This document shows, piece by piece, positions 25,244-33,291 of a stretch of DNA of 64,000 bases. The notes beneath the pieces were generated by a model. That model worked only from the letters and a program-made list of their open reading frames with translations. It was not told the DNA's origin and did not search any database. The stretch is from Nanoarchaeota archaeon (GTDB lineage Archaea; EX4484-52; LFW-46): positions 1-64,000 of the forward strand of contig JAHILE010000045.1 of NCBI GenBank assembly GCA_018897155.1. The letters are read 5' to 3'. The position numbers were made by a program, and so were the translations under genes. Numbering within the stretch: position 1 is the stretch's first letter; every line of letters starts with the position of its first letter.

Positions 25244-25999
25244 CTATTTCTTTGTATCTTTCTTAGCAGCTGGTGCAGTACCTACCACAGCCGCTGCTCC
25301 AGCAGGCGCTTCCTTCGGCATCACCATTTCCATTATATCTTTTGGTATGCCAAGTTCCTCGAGTTTGTGCTTGATTCTGAATGCTTCCTGTCCCTTCATT
25401 TCTTCGACAGTCTTCTTTGCAAGTGTTTCGAACCTCTCGCGTCTTGCTTTTGATTCTTCTGCCATTGTCTTCTTTTCTTCTTCGATTTGCTTGAGCTCTT
25501 CTGTTGAAAGCTCTGTTTTTTCCTGTGTAATTTCAATATCATAAACGCCTTTTTCTATGTCTTTTACAAGTTCTTTTGCAGGTTTTCCTTCAACAAGAAC
25601 TCCGAGCGATACGCAGCTTCCGACAACCATCTTTACGCCGTTTTTGAGGTTGCGTGAAAGCATCCCATCTTCCTTCATCTTTGCGATTTTGATTGCTTGT
25701 TCGATTCTCATATCTGCGATATTTTCAATACCTGATTTTGATGCGAGCTTATCAAGTTTTAATTCTTTTTTAATAAGTTCTGCAGTACTTGGGCTTCCCA
25801 CTTTTATTGAGAATTCCTTTGTTGCAGGATCAACTATGACTTTAACAGGTACTTTTATTCCAGCAAATGCTTTTGTCTTTTCATTGATTTGATCCACTAT
25901 TGCCTTTACATTGACTCCAAGCGGTGCGAGTCCCGGACCTAAAGGCGGTCCCGGCGTTGCCTTTCCGCCATCAACTATAACATCGAATGTTTTTGACAT
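25244..25999 (-). CDS. rpl11: Ribosomal protein L11 with a long C-terminal extension
   Basis: The first about 160 residues are standard L11: GGKATPGPPLGPGLAPLGVNV, then the rRNA-binding C-domain up to GVYDIEI. A further about 90 residues follow. They form a Glu/Lys/Arg-rich probable coiled coil (LKQIEEEKKTMAEESKARRER), a short folded-looking segment (LEELGIPKDIMEMVMPK) and an Ala/Gly/Pro tail ending in lysines. Archaeal L11 is normally about 160 residues, so this is lineage-specific. It could reach the stalk base, where P0 lacks its own tail. Confidence 0.94.
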   Translation of the reverse strand: MSKTFDVIVDGGKATPGPPLGPGLAPLGVNVKAIVDQINEKTKAFAGIKVPVKVIVDPATKEFSIKVGSPSTAELIKKELKLDKLASKSGIENIADMRIEQAIKIAKMKEDGMLSRNLKNGVKMVVGSCVSLGVLVEGKPAKELVKDIEKGVYDIEITQEKTELSTEELKQIEEEKKTMAEESKARRERFETLAKKTVEEMKGQEAFRIKHKLEELGIPKDIMEMVMPKEAPAGAAAVVGTAPAAKKDTKK

Positions 26000-26015
26000 A
26001 AAATCATCTCATAAG

Positions 26016-26327
26016 TTAAGCTGTTGCGTTCATGGTTACATGGCAAATTTTTCGTACATAGGGATCGTATGTTGTTGGATTAACTAAACAAAAATCTTTT
26101 CCTTCCAAATCAGCTACAACCTTGTGTGTAAAGTCATTGTAAACCGCAGGTACTTCAATCATCATGTGTTCGCTCGTATTTCCTTTTAGCATATCTTCAA
26201 GGCGTGCAGCACTGATATTATCACCCAATTTCTTAAGGCAATATAGGATTTCTGGAATTGAGGTGGGATATCTTTCAAGTCTTATTTTATTGGAACCACT
26301 TTTCAATCTAATAAAGTCGACAGTCAT
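26016..26327 (-). CDS. Hypothetical protein coupled to spt5
   Basis: The 103-residue protein begins MTVDFIRLKSGSNKIRLER and contains two short predicted helices and several strands. Its ATG overlaps the spt5 stop (ATGA), so it is translated together with Spt5 and upstream of L11, where most archaea have no gene. No family is recognised; the position implies a ribosome- or transcription-linked role. Confidence 0.68.
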   Translation of the reverse strand: MTVDFIRLKSGSNKIRLERYPTSIPEILYCLKKLGDNISAARLEDMLKGNTSEHMMIEVPAVYNDFTHKVVADLEGKDFCLVNPTTYDPYVRKICHVTMNATA

Positions 26328-26755
26328 TTAATCACTTTCAATAAATCTAATTTAATTGTAATCGGTATCGGAACCGCGCTTTCGATGAGCTCGATTCTTG
26401 CTTCGCGTTTGTCTTCATCGATTCGCACAATCTTTGCTTTTTCGTGCTTGAAAGGGCCACCGATTACTTCGACAATATCATTTACTTTCATTGTGATTTC
26501 TTTTGTTGCGACTTTCATGAATGTTTCAAGCTGCTCTATTGCAACCGGCTTGTTTATCAGGCCGCGAACATGAGGTACGCCTCGAAGGACATCTGTGATG
26601 CCTTCTTCAGAGCCTTCTATGAAAAGATAGCCTTTCAATTCTGCAGGCGCAAATATTGATTTTATGTCAACCGGCTTCATATGGGCTTTTGTGGTCAGTG
26701 TGTCCAGTACAGTTCTTTCACGTCCTACAGTTGTCCTTATTGTGAGTATTGTCAT
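26324..26755 (-). CDS. spt5: Transcription elongation factor Spt5 (NusG)
   Basis: The 143-residue protein has an NGN domain (ILTIRTTVGRERTVLDTL, AELKGYLFIEG, VPHVRGLI) and a C-terminal KOW domain (VNDIVEVIGGPFKHEKAKIVRID). It binds the RNA polymerase clamp to keep it processive and links to the ribosome. The ATG lies in tandem two-hairpin leaders. SecE is encoded upstream as in most archaeal genomes. Confidence 0.95.
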   Translation of the reverse strand: MTILTIRTTVGRERTVLDTLTTKAHMKPVDIKSIFAPAELKGYLFIEGSEEGITDVLRGVPHVRGLINKPVAIEQLETFMKVATKEITMKVNDIVEVIGGPFKHEKAKIVRIDEDKREARIELIESAVPIPITIKLDLLKVIK

Positions 26756-26802
26756 TTTTAATCATTCTCCAATTGCATTGGATTAAAAAGCTTGGTACAA
26801 GC
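26755..26802 (-). promoter_or_regulatory. Two-hairpin start-site leader, spt5 proximal copy
   Basis: Hairpin I is GCTTG-TAC-CAAGC (26790-26802). Stem II pairs TTTTTAATC (26781-26789) with GATTAAAAA (26755-26763); its last A starts the spt5 ATG. GGAGAATG, a ribosome binding site, lies in the loop beside stem II. A mini-ORF beginning at the end of the distal copy reads MACTKLFNPMQLEND and stops 2 nt before the spt5 ATG. Confidence 0.72.
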
Positions 26803-26805
26803 CAT

Positions 26806-26892
26806 GATTTTTAATCATTCTCCATTTGACTGGATTAAAATCATCTCGTTTGCTGTTACAAACTTGAAGCTTTTGAGCTTCGCTCAAAAAGC
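26806..26892 (-). promoter_or_regulatory. Two-hairpin leader, spt5 distal copy
   Basis: GATTTTAATC (26833-26842) pairs with GATTAAAAATC (26806-26816) around a loop containing GGAGAATG, the same as in the proximal copy, but here the element precedes the ATG of a 15-codon mini-ORF instead of spt5. Upstream are hairpins GTTTG/CAAAC (26848-26863) and an imperfect stem with TTC-type loop at 26869-26892. The pair of copies looks like a tandem duplication that kept its structure. Confidence 0.6.
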
Positions 26893-26923
26893 ATAAAACT
26901 TGATTTTCCTGATAAACATACAC

Positions 26924-27097
26924 TTATACTGCGCCGATAGCCACCATGATAATGTAAATCACATATCCAATTAATCCCATTAAAAGCGCACCTATTCCCG
27001 TAACCTTTGCAGCTGCCACGAATTCCTCACGGCTTGGTTTCTTCATAATTTGGAGCACGCGGATATATTTTTGCAAATAATCTCTGATTGGCATCAT
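26924..27097 (-). CDS. secE: Preprotein translocase subunit SecE (Sec61 gamma)
   Basis: The 57-residue protein has the amphipathic N-terminal helix (DYLQKYIRVLQIMKKPSREEF) and one membrane helix (GIGALLMGLIGYVIYIIMVAIG), the layout of archaeal SecE/Sss1, which clamps SecY. The proline-containing KKPSREEF is diagnostic. Start 27097 or the adjacent ATG 27094. Position before spt5 is the standard archaeal order. Confidence 0.92.
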   Translation of the reverse strand: MMPIRDYLQKYIRVLQIMKKPSREEFVAAAKVTGIGALLMGLIGYVIYIIMVAIGAV

Positions 27098-27099
27098 GA

Positions 27100-27250
27100 T
27101 CACTTATAACATTTTTTTGAGAGAAATAGTTGTTAAACTAAATCCCTCCTGCCGAAGCAGTCATGAAAATCTTTACGCATATTGTTCAGATTTTCAAGCT
27201 TTTCAAAGTTGAAGCGAGCCTCAACTATTGAAAATTGTTGCGGGTCTTAT
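27100..27250 (-). promoter_or_regulatory. Long structured 5' leader of the secE-spt5-ribosomal cluster
   Basis: A TATA box in ATTTATAAATC (about 27269-27279) predicts transcription from about 27250, giving a leader of about 150 nt. It can form GTTGA/TCAAC, TGAAAATC/GATTTTCA (an 8-bp stem around a 17-base loop) and CTGC-TTCG-GCAG, a classic stable UUCG tetraloop, at 27150-27161. A mini-ORF reads MRKDFHDCFGRRDLV. Such a leader is a likely site for feedback by a ribosomal protein, but no known L1 site is clear. Confidence 0.5.
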
Positions 27251-27288
27251 TTTCTTTGCGCTAAAGATTTATAAATACATTGGAATAC

Positions 27289-27459
27289 CTATTCTTCACA
27301 TCTGCCGCTTGAAAGGCAGCCGTATGTGTTGCAACCAAATAGATAACATTCCTCTGTTGGTGATGCAGATTTTGGAATGAACTCTTCCAACCGTTTCTGT
27401 TTTGTATTTTTTTCTATTTCAAATATTCTGTCTGAGTAAATTTTATTTATGTCTGCCAT
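27289..27459 (-). CDS. Small Cys-rich protein
   Basis: A 56-residue protein with a charged helical N-terminus (KIYSDRIFEIEKNTKQKRLEE, cut here to its core) ends in CYLFGCNTYGCLSSGRCEE. The four cysteines could bind zinc or an iron-sulfur cluster. GTGAT lies four bases before the ATG, and TTTAAATA (about 27489) gives a promoter between the aRF1 stop and this gene. Function unknown. Confidence 0.65.
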   Translation of the reverse strand: MADINKIYSDRIFEIEKNTKQKRLEEFIPKSASPTEECYLFGCNTYGCLSSGRCEE

Positions 27460-27503
27460 AAAATCACTTAAATTAGTGGCACCAGAATTATTTAAATCTT
27501 GTT

Positions 27504-28688
27504 TTATTCCACTACATATCTTAATATGGCGCCAATTCCGCCCAACTGTATAAATTGCGCGCCTTCCTGCGTTTCTACAGATACTAGCTCGAATTTCGCG
27601 CCGGTGTTTTTCGCCAGCTCTTCGAGTTTTGCAAATACGTCAATTTCATCAGGCGTTATTTGCGCGCTGCATTTAGGGCAGAATGTTGGAGCATGCTCTG
27701 CTCGTTTAACAATCTCATCTTCATGGCTGCAGGCCGTGCATTTGATGGAATACGCTTTGAATTCAAAGCCTTCCGAAACAATCAATGTATCAACAGCGCC
27801 GATAGACATCGCTTTTTCAACTTCGAGAAACCCATAGGTTACAAGCCGCGTGTCTTTTTTCAGGTGCTCGAAGAATTTGTTCAGGATTTCCTTTTCTTTC
27901 ATCACTGATGCTTCTTTTAGGATGTCGCTTGAGCGCTCGACAAGCTCGCGCAATCCGTCTTCTCCTGCATAACCCGTATCTTTTATTCCGAGTATTTTTT
28001 TCTTTACGGATTCAAAAAGAAAGTTGCCGTTAACGAATTCGTCTTTTATTTGTCCCGGACCTCCGACAATTATTCCGACAATGTCTTTTTCTACTTCAAA
28101 AGTCTTGTTCACAAGATCCCCGAAGTCTTTCATGAATTTGAAAAGAATCTCTTCTCTTATTCGCGAGAAACGGATGCTTGATTGTCCTCCTTTTCTCTGT
28201 TTTCCGGGCACGTGCGATGTTTTTTTGACAGCTACGCTTATTGCTTTTCCGCGAAGGAATGCGACAGTGGCTTCATGGGTGTCAATTGAAATCAAGCCGT
28301 AGTTTTCCCGCTCGCGTATCATGTCCTGAAGCGGCTCAAGCACAAATGTCTGATCGCATCTGTAAATGCGCGTGGTTACCGGTTCAGGCGGAATGATTTC
28401 CCAGATGCGCATGTCTGTTTGGCCTTCGTTCTCAGAAATATTGCCGCAAAGTATGGCCAGGCCATTTTCCGGCGTGACTTTATAGTTCTTCAGCTTCTGG
28501 CCCGCTCTTTCAAGAGCGGTTGTTACATTTTTTCGTGTTGTTCGAGATTTTATGTTTTCTGCAGTCGCCGCCTCGTTGAATACGAGGTTTCTTATCTCGT
28601 TTATATTGTAACCTTTCGGAATGTATATGCTCACAAGATCAGTGTGCCTGCCGCGCATTTTTGACAGCTCTGTGACAAGGCGCTTCAA
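27504..28688 (-). CDS. prf1: Peptide chain release factor aRF1
   Basis: aRF1 decodes all three stop codons. Seen are the NIKS motif (AENIKSRTTR) near residue 42, the GGQ loop (RKGGQSSIRFSR) for peptidyl-tRNA hydrolysis and the C-terminal domain with CTACSHED and CPKC. The first canonical start is TTG 28688, but it lacks a ribosome binding site and the frame is open upstream (I-N-P-N-Y-T-S-K-Q-L). GGTGAT lies three bases before an in-frame ATC at 28715, and homologues have about 10 more residues here, so the true start may be AUC. Confidence 0.93.
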   Translation of the reverse strand: MKRLVTELSKMRGRHTDLVSIYIPKGYNINEIRNLVFNEAATAENIKSRTTRKNVTTALERAGQKLKNYKVTPENGLAILCGNISENEGQTDMRIWEIIPPEPVTTRIYRCDQTFVLEPLQDMIRERENYGLISIDTHEATVAFLRGKAISVAVKKTSHVPGKQRKGGQSSIRFSRIREEILFKFMKDFGDLVNKTFEVEKDIVGIIVGGPGQIKDEFVNGNFLFESVKKKILGIKDTGYAGEDGLRELVERSSDILKEASVMKEKEILNKFFEHLKKDTRLVTYGFLEVEKAMSIGAVDTLIVSEGFEFKAYSIKCTACSHEDEIVKRAEHAPTFCPKCSAQITPDEIDVFAKLEELAKNTGAKFELVSVETQEGAQFIQLGGIGAILRYVVE

Positions 28689-28831
28689 TTGTTTTGAGGT
28701 ATAATTTGGATTGATAGAATCACCGGATACGATATGACTACATTAATCTATGGATAATAAATAATCTAATATATTGAATGGAGAAGAAATTTTAATAAAT
28801 CGATGCTATAATATCACTGAATTGCTTTTTT

Positions 28832-29068
28832 CTAAATAATTGTTAAATTCAGCTCAAAATGTACGCCACGCTCGTTAGTTTTAATTATATAATATACATT
28901 TTCTTTTATCGGCGTCAGGTCCCCAAGTTCAATAGGGGGTTTTGGGACGGGAATTTCAACGCTAAGGAAATTTCCATTCCCATATCTTGTTTGAAAGTAG
29001 CTTCCGCAATTTATCGACACAAAATCGCTTTCATACGAGTTCAAATATTTTTTCGAACAGTTATCCAT
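28832..29068 (-). CDS. Small hypothetical protein
   Basis: The 78-residue protein is strand-rich (NFLSVEIPVPKPPIELGD, ENVYYIIKTNERGVHFELNL) and has two cysteines near the N-terminus. TTTTTAAAAT centred about 24-26 nt before ATG 29068 fits a leaderless start, which supports a real gene. No family recognised. Confidence 0.6.
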   Translation of the reverse strand: MDNCSKKYLNSYESDFVSINCGSYFQTRYGNGNFLSVEIPVPKPPIELGDLTPIKENVYYIIKTNERGVHFELNLTII

Positions 29069-29175
29069 GCGCTTATCTTATTTATTAATTTTAAAAATGT
29101 TTATTTCTGGTTAATTTAACAATTTTTGAACTATTTGAGTGATTATGACTTAATTCAAGACAAATAAACGCGGAA

Positions 29176-31359
29176 TCACTTTGAATTAATTCTATTGCTT
29201 TCTGTCTTTTGCTTAGAAGAAGCAATATCCCATGTAGCCTTATTTTCGGGCACGGCAGTTTGCACAGTTTTTGATTTGTTGTTATTCCATGCATCCTTTG
29301 TCTTGCACTTCGGGTCAATGCATAGAATCCACGGCCGTTTGCCTTTGGAAATAATTTTCACTATCGGCGAATTGCATTCTTTGCAGATATCCTTTGTTGT
29401 CTTGAGCATGCCAACCTGCGGCAGCGGATATGATGTTCTGCATCCGTCTGCATATCCCGAACATCCGACAAAGCGTTTTTTTGTCATTTTGGAAACAATC
29501 ACTCGAAGGTCTTTTCCGCAAGCAGGGCAAATGCCTACAATATTTTCAACTGCAGCGGTTTCATTTAATGCTATAAGAAGCGCGCCTCCGACCTCTTTTT
29601 CCTTAAGCCTGAATTTTGAAAGTTCGCTTGTCAGTTCTGCTTCTGCTTCTGAAAGCACGTCTTTTGGCAATCTTTTCTTTTTTTCAATATCTGCTATCTC
29701 ATCTTCAAACCTGCGCGTGAGTTCAACAGAAACAATCTCGGGCAGGTATTTTTCAAGTACGCTGCTTGTCTTCAGGCCAAGGTCACTTACTTCGATTGGC
29801 GTGCCTTTTACATAGCCGCGCAGCACCAGGTTGTTGACGATTTCCGCGCGCGTCGCCTTTGTTCCAATATTCAGCCGTTCCATCTCGCGAATAATTGATG
29901 CCGGCGTGTACCTTCGCGGAGGCTCTGTTTCTTTTGCAAGAAGATTGAGCTTTTTCACATCGATTTTCTGCCCTTCTGTTAGAGGCGGAAGAATGACGTC
30001 CTTGTTTTTTGAATACGGCGCGTAAAGCAAATACCAATTCGGCTCAACATTTCTTTTTCCGGATGCGTTGAATATGTGCGGGCCGATATTTAGTTTTGCC
30101 GCTATGTTTTCGTTTAATGCGGCGTCGCCGAATGTTGCAATAAAGCGCTTTACAACAAGGTCGTAGACCTTCTTTTCATAGGGGTTCAGGGACTTTGGAG
30201 CCTCGCCGGTCGGGTGTATTGCAGGGTGCGCTTCGTCTGTTTTTTGGCCCTCATTCGGAACAAGCGTTTTCTTTGACAGAACGATTTTTGCGATTTGCGC
30301 ATATTCTGCCTGTTTTGCGAGATTTTCAAGAATGCTCCTGAGATTAAGCACTGCCGGCAGCTTTTGCGACGATGTTCGCGGATAGCTGATAAGCGCTGCT
30401 TCATATAGTTTTTGCGCTATTTCCTGTGTCATTTTTGGGGATAGTTTAAATGTTCTGTAAGCTTCTGTCTGAAGGTCTGTCAGGTTGAATGGCTCCGGAG
30501 GCTTGTGCATTACTGTCTTTTTATTAACTTTAGAGACAATCGCGTCTTTTCCAGTGCATTCTTCAACTATTTTCTTTGCGTCAGCTTCTTTTTCGATTTT
30601 TGAGCCTTGCTCAAAAAGCTTCGAGCTTTGCGAGATGATTTTTTCGTTTTCATAAAGCGCAGAGAAGTCTTTTGCTTGGAGCTCAATCTGCCAGAAGGGA
30701 GTCGATTTGAATGCTTTTATTGCAAGCTCTTTGTCTGCAAGAATTTTCAAAGTAGGTCCCTGCACTCTGCCGGAACTCATTATTTTGTATTTGCCGGCGC
30801 TTTTCATTGCAAGTGTGAGTGCGCGCGATACATTTATGCCGAAATAATAATCAAGAATATGCCGTGTAACGCCGGCATTGGCAAGGTCGCGTTCGATGTG
30901 CGGGCTTGCATTGTCGTAGGATTTTTCAAGTTCTGCTTTTGTAAGCGTGGAGTATTTCATCCTCTTTGCATCATTGACTTTGCAGATGAATCGCAGGATG
31001 TTGTATGCGATGACTTCGCCTTCTATATCAAAGTCTGTTCCGACAACAAAGCTGTCAGCGTCTTTTGCAAGCGCTTTTAGCGTATCATAATAGTTCTTGA
31101 CATAGGCGGCGTCTTTTGAAATCTTGAAAGTCGGCAGCCATTCGACGTCAAAAACCGGGTAGGTCCAGGTGCCGCTTTTCTGCTTTAAGCCAAATATGTG
31201 GCCGACTGCAGGCACAACTACGATTGTCTTTCCATTGCGCGTGATTTCGTAGTATTTGACTGATTTGATGGATTTTACTGCGCGCTTTCCATCGGCGATT
31301 GAGGCAGAAATTCTATCTGCAGCATTCGGTTTTTCGGCAATCAGAAGCTCGTATGACAT
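29176..31359 (-). CDS. topA: DNA topoisomerase I (type IA)
   Basis: Relaxes negative supercoils by a transient 5'-phosphotyrosine. The 727-residue protein has a TOPRIM domain (LLIAEKPNAADRI, GTDFDIEGEVI), the active-site segment ALISYPRTSSQKLP with Tyr near 320, the SGRVQGPTL loop, PASIIREMERLNIGTKATRAEI and two C-terminal zinc ribbons (CPACGKDL, CKECNSP). It is not reverse gyrase: no helicase half is present, arguing against a hyperthermophile. TTTATAAG at 31390-31397 is the TATA box. Confidence 0.95.
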   Translation of the reverse strand: MSYELLIAEKPNAADRISASIADGKRAVKSIKSVKYYEITRNGKTIVVVPAVGHIFGLKQKSGTWTYPVFDVEWLPTFKISKDAAYVKNYYDTLKALAKDADSFVVGTDFDIEGEVIAYNILRFICKVNDAKRMKYSTLTKAELEKSYDNASPHIERDLANAGVTRHILDYYFGINVSRALTLAMKSAGKYKIMSSGRVQGPTLKILADKELAIKAFKSTPFWQIELQAKDFSALYENEKIISQSSKLFEQGSKIEKEADAKKIVEECTGKDAIVSKVNKKTVMHKPPEPFNLTDLQTEAYRTFKLSPKMTQEIAQKLYEAALISYPRTSSQKLPAVLNLRSILENLAKQAEYAQIAKIVLSKKTLVPNEGQKTDEAHPAIHPTGEAPKSLNPYEKKVYDLVVKRFIATFGDAALNENIAAKLNIGPHIFNASGKRNVEPNWYLLYAPYSKNKDVILPPLTEGQKIDVKKLNLLAKETEPPRRYTPASIIREMERLNIGTKATRAEIVNNLVLRGYVKGTPIEVSDLGLKTSSVLEKYLPEIVSVELTRRFEDEIADIEKKKRLPKDVLSEAEAELTSELSKFRLKEKEVGGALLIALNETAAVENIVGICPACGKDLRVIVSKMTKKRFVGCSGYADGCRTSYPLPQVGMLKTTKDICKECNSPIVKIISKGKRPWILCIDPKCKTKDAWNNNKSKTVQTAVPENKATWDIASSKQKTESNRINSK

Positions 31360-31494
31360 TTTATTCTGGTTTGTGTAAGGCGAAGAAAGTTTATAAGCTT
31401 TGTAAGGAATCTGATTTTTGAGGGTATTTTTGAAACTTTGTTATGAATTAAAATGTTTATAAATACTGTTGGGTAATTGTATTATGTGAGTGAT

Positions 31495-31824
31495 ATGGCA
31501 TATAAGAATAATTCAAAAGGTCTTGAAATGGCTGACGTTAAAATTCAAGAATCTGACGTAGATGAAGTGTATGCTGCTGCAATTAAACCTAAGATGCACA
31601 ATTTTGAATCCGCCGTACATCGGATTGAAGAACAACATGGACAACCATATGCTATAGGTGCTCTCGTTAAAGCAAGGGAGAAATTATTGGATGACGTGCC
31701 CGGAATGGTGACATTTGATGGAAGAGGACACGCAATTATGAAAAACACATCCAGTAATGATGCATATTTAAAAGGTAATGAATGGATAGAACATGAATTG
31801 AGGAAAAAGAATGTTTTGAAATAA
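31495..31824 (+). CDS. Hypothetical helical protein
   Basis: From ATG 31495 the protein has 109 residues (MAYKNNSKG), is charged and mainly helical, with H-x-x-x-x-x-H-R-I-E-E-Q-H-G around residue 45. GAGTGAT directly precedes the ATG. A TATA box (31456-31463) predicts transcription from about 31485, so starts further upstream are excluded. No family recognised. Confidence 0.62.
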   Translation: MAYKNNSKGLEMADVKIQESDVDEVYAAAIKPKMHNFESAVHRIEEQHGQPYAIGALVKAREKLLDDVPGMVTFDGRGHAIMKNTSSNDAYLKGNEWIEHELRKKNVLK

Positions 31825-31869
31825 TTTTAGCTTTATAATAATTTGCCTTTGACATTTCCTTAAGTATAA

Positions 31870-32196
31870 TTAATCCTTCAGCCTTAACACAAAATTCTTA
31901 TCGGCCTCTACAAGTTCAGTTATCGGAACAAGCCGCCAGCCGGCATTGTCGCGCTTGATACAATAGACGCATTCGCCTCCGAATTCTTCTGCGACTTTCT
32001 CAAGATGCCGGACTTCTGCTTTGTTAAGATAAATAATATCTGATGCAGTTGATTTGCACTCGATTATCAGGATTTTGCCATTTCTTGCACAGACTAAATC
32101 AGGCTTTTTGCTTCCGCCCGAACGGATTACTGTCCAGCCGTCGGATTCAAGATGCAGTTTCAACGCGCGCTCAAATGCATAGCCTTTTTTGTACAT
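31870..32196 (-). CDS. hjc: Holliday junction resolvase Hjc
   Basis: The 108-residue nuclease has the archaeal Hjc pattern: KGYAFERALKLHLES with catalytic Glu, a SGGSKKPDLVCARNGKILIIECKST core (shown only in part, E-C-K being the PD-(D/E)XK triad) and a C-terminal dimer helix. It cuts four-way junctions during recombination. It follows the HaeII-like nuclease by about 30 bases in the same direction. Confidence 0.92.
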   Translation of the reverse strand: MYKKGYAFERALKLHLESDGWTVIRSGGSKKPDLVCARNGKILIIECKSTASDIIYLNKAEVRHLEKVAEEFGGECVYCIKRDNAGWRLVPITELVEADKNFVLRLKD

Positions 32197-32226
32197 GTGA
32201 ATCCTCTTGAAGAAATTCTGCCGCGT

Positions 32227-33291
32227 TTATAATGGATTTGCCTGCAGCGACCATTTTCCTTTAAGCTGTTTTATGTCATATCCTCTTTCCTTCAAGAAAG
32301 GCGCGATTTCAGTTGTTGTCGGAAACTCAGAATTGAATTCTCTTTTTAAATCGGAAATAAGGGGCTTTCCCAAAGAAGATTCATACTTTTGCGAGAGGCA
32401 TAGCGCATACCATTCTTTCAAATTGGAAAATGTTATTATTCCTTGAATCCTGCTGCTAAAAGGCAGTTGCTTCATAACTGTGTTTACTGTTTTTGCTTCA
32501 GCGTCAAGGCAAACCAATATTATTTTGTCCGCGCTTATTGTGTCAGAAACGTCTTCCGCCAATTCCTCGCTCAAAGAAACATGCTTTACTTGAACAGCAG
32601 GCCCGAAATTAGACCACATATCTAAGCCTCTGTCGGCCGCGTTGGTGACGCCCGCTCGAAATAGCTTTGCAGGCATGCTTATTCTCTTTTTATTTTTCGA
32701 AAGCCCGAGCGTCAATTTAATGAAATCCTTAAAATCGCTTAAAATCTCTTCATTAGAATCTTTTATTGATATGCTGACTTCCGCATTTAATGCGCGCACA
32801 ATCGCGCTGAACAGCGCGTAAACGGTTATTTCATACGCTTTGTCCACGCTTCTCTTTAAGCCGGGATTTTGCGCAAATAATGATAGGAACTCATCAAGCC
32901 CGAAAGTTTTCGGCGTTGCGGAATCAATATATCTATATGCGCCGAGCACCATCGATAGCCTTTCCTGAAGCCTGTGGTATATGTAGTTTTCGACAAGCCC
33001 TCCGTTTTTTTTGTTGAATTCCGCCAGTTCCCTGAGAAATTCCGGCGGCATTGCGTTAGGCTCGAAAAGATTGTCTTGGAATTTTTGAGATGATGTGGAA
33101 ACTCTTCCGATAAGCCTTCTGCTGACCTCATCTCTCCATTTTTTGCTGATATTTTTATAGGATTCAAAATCAGAAGGATTTGCGCTATTTTCGCTCCTAT
33201 AATGGTGCAGAATTTCCGCAATCTGTATGGGCTTGTATAAATGAACTCTGCTCTTTCTTATAATTTTATCCAGCGCAATTTTGCTTTTAAT
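32227..33291 (-). CDS. HaeII-like type II restriction endonuclease with an AUU start
   Basis: HaeII cuts RGCGCY. The C-terminal part contains ITNAADRGLDMW-like DRGLDMWSNFGPAVQVKHVSL, where D and the Q-x-K pair form the active site. The first ATG (33051) would omit 80 upstream codons that read as conserved protein (ALDKIIRKSRVHLYKPIQIA, KKWRDEVSRRLIGRVSTSS). None of those codons is ATG, GTG or TTG. GGTGAT stands five bases before an ATT (33291-33289) that overlaps the methylase stop as ATTAA, so AUU initiation by coupling is likely, giving about 354 residues, close to HaeII. Confidence 0.85.
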   Translation of the reverse strand: MKSKIALDKIIRKSRVHLYKPIQIAEILHHYRSENSANPSDFESYKNISKKWRDEVSRRLIGRVSTSSQKFQDNLFEPNAMPPEFLRELAEFNKKNGGLVENYIYHRLQERLSMVLGAYRYIDSATPKTFGLDEFLSLFAQNPGLKRSVDKAYEITVYALFSAIVRALNAEVSISIKDSNEEILSDFKDFIKLTLGLSKNKKRISMPAKLFRAGVTNAADRGLDMWSNFGPAVQVKHVSLSEELAEDVSDTISADKIILVCLDAEAKTVNTVMKQLPFSSRIQGIITFSNLKEWYALCLSQKYESSLGKPLISDLKREFNSEFPTTTEIAPFLKERGYDIKQLKGKWSLQANPL

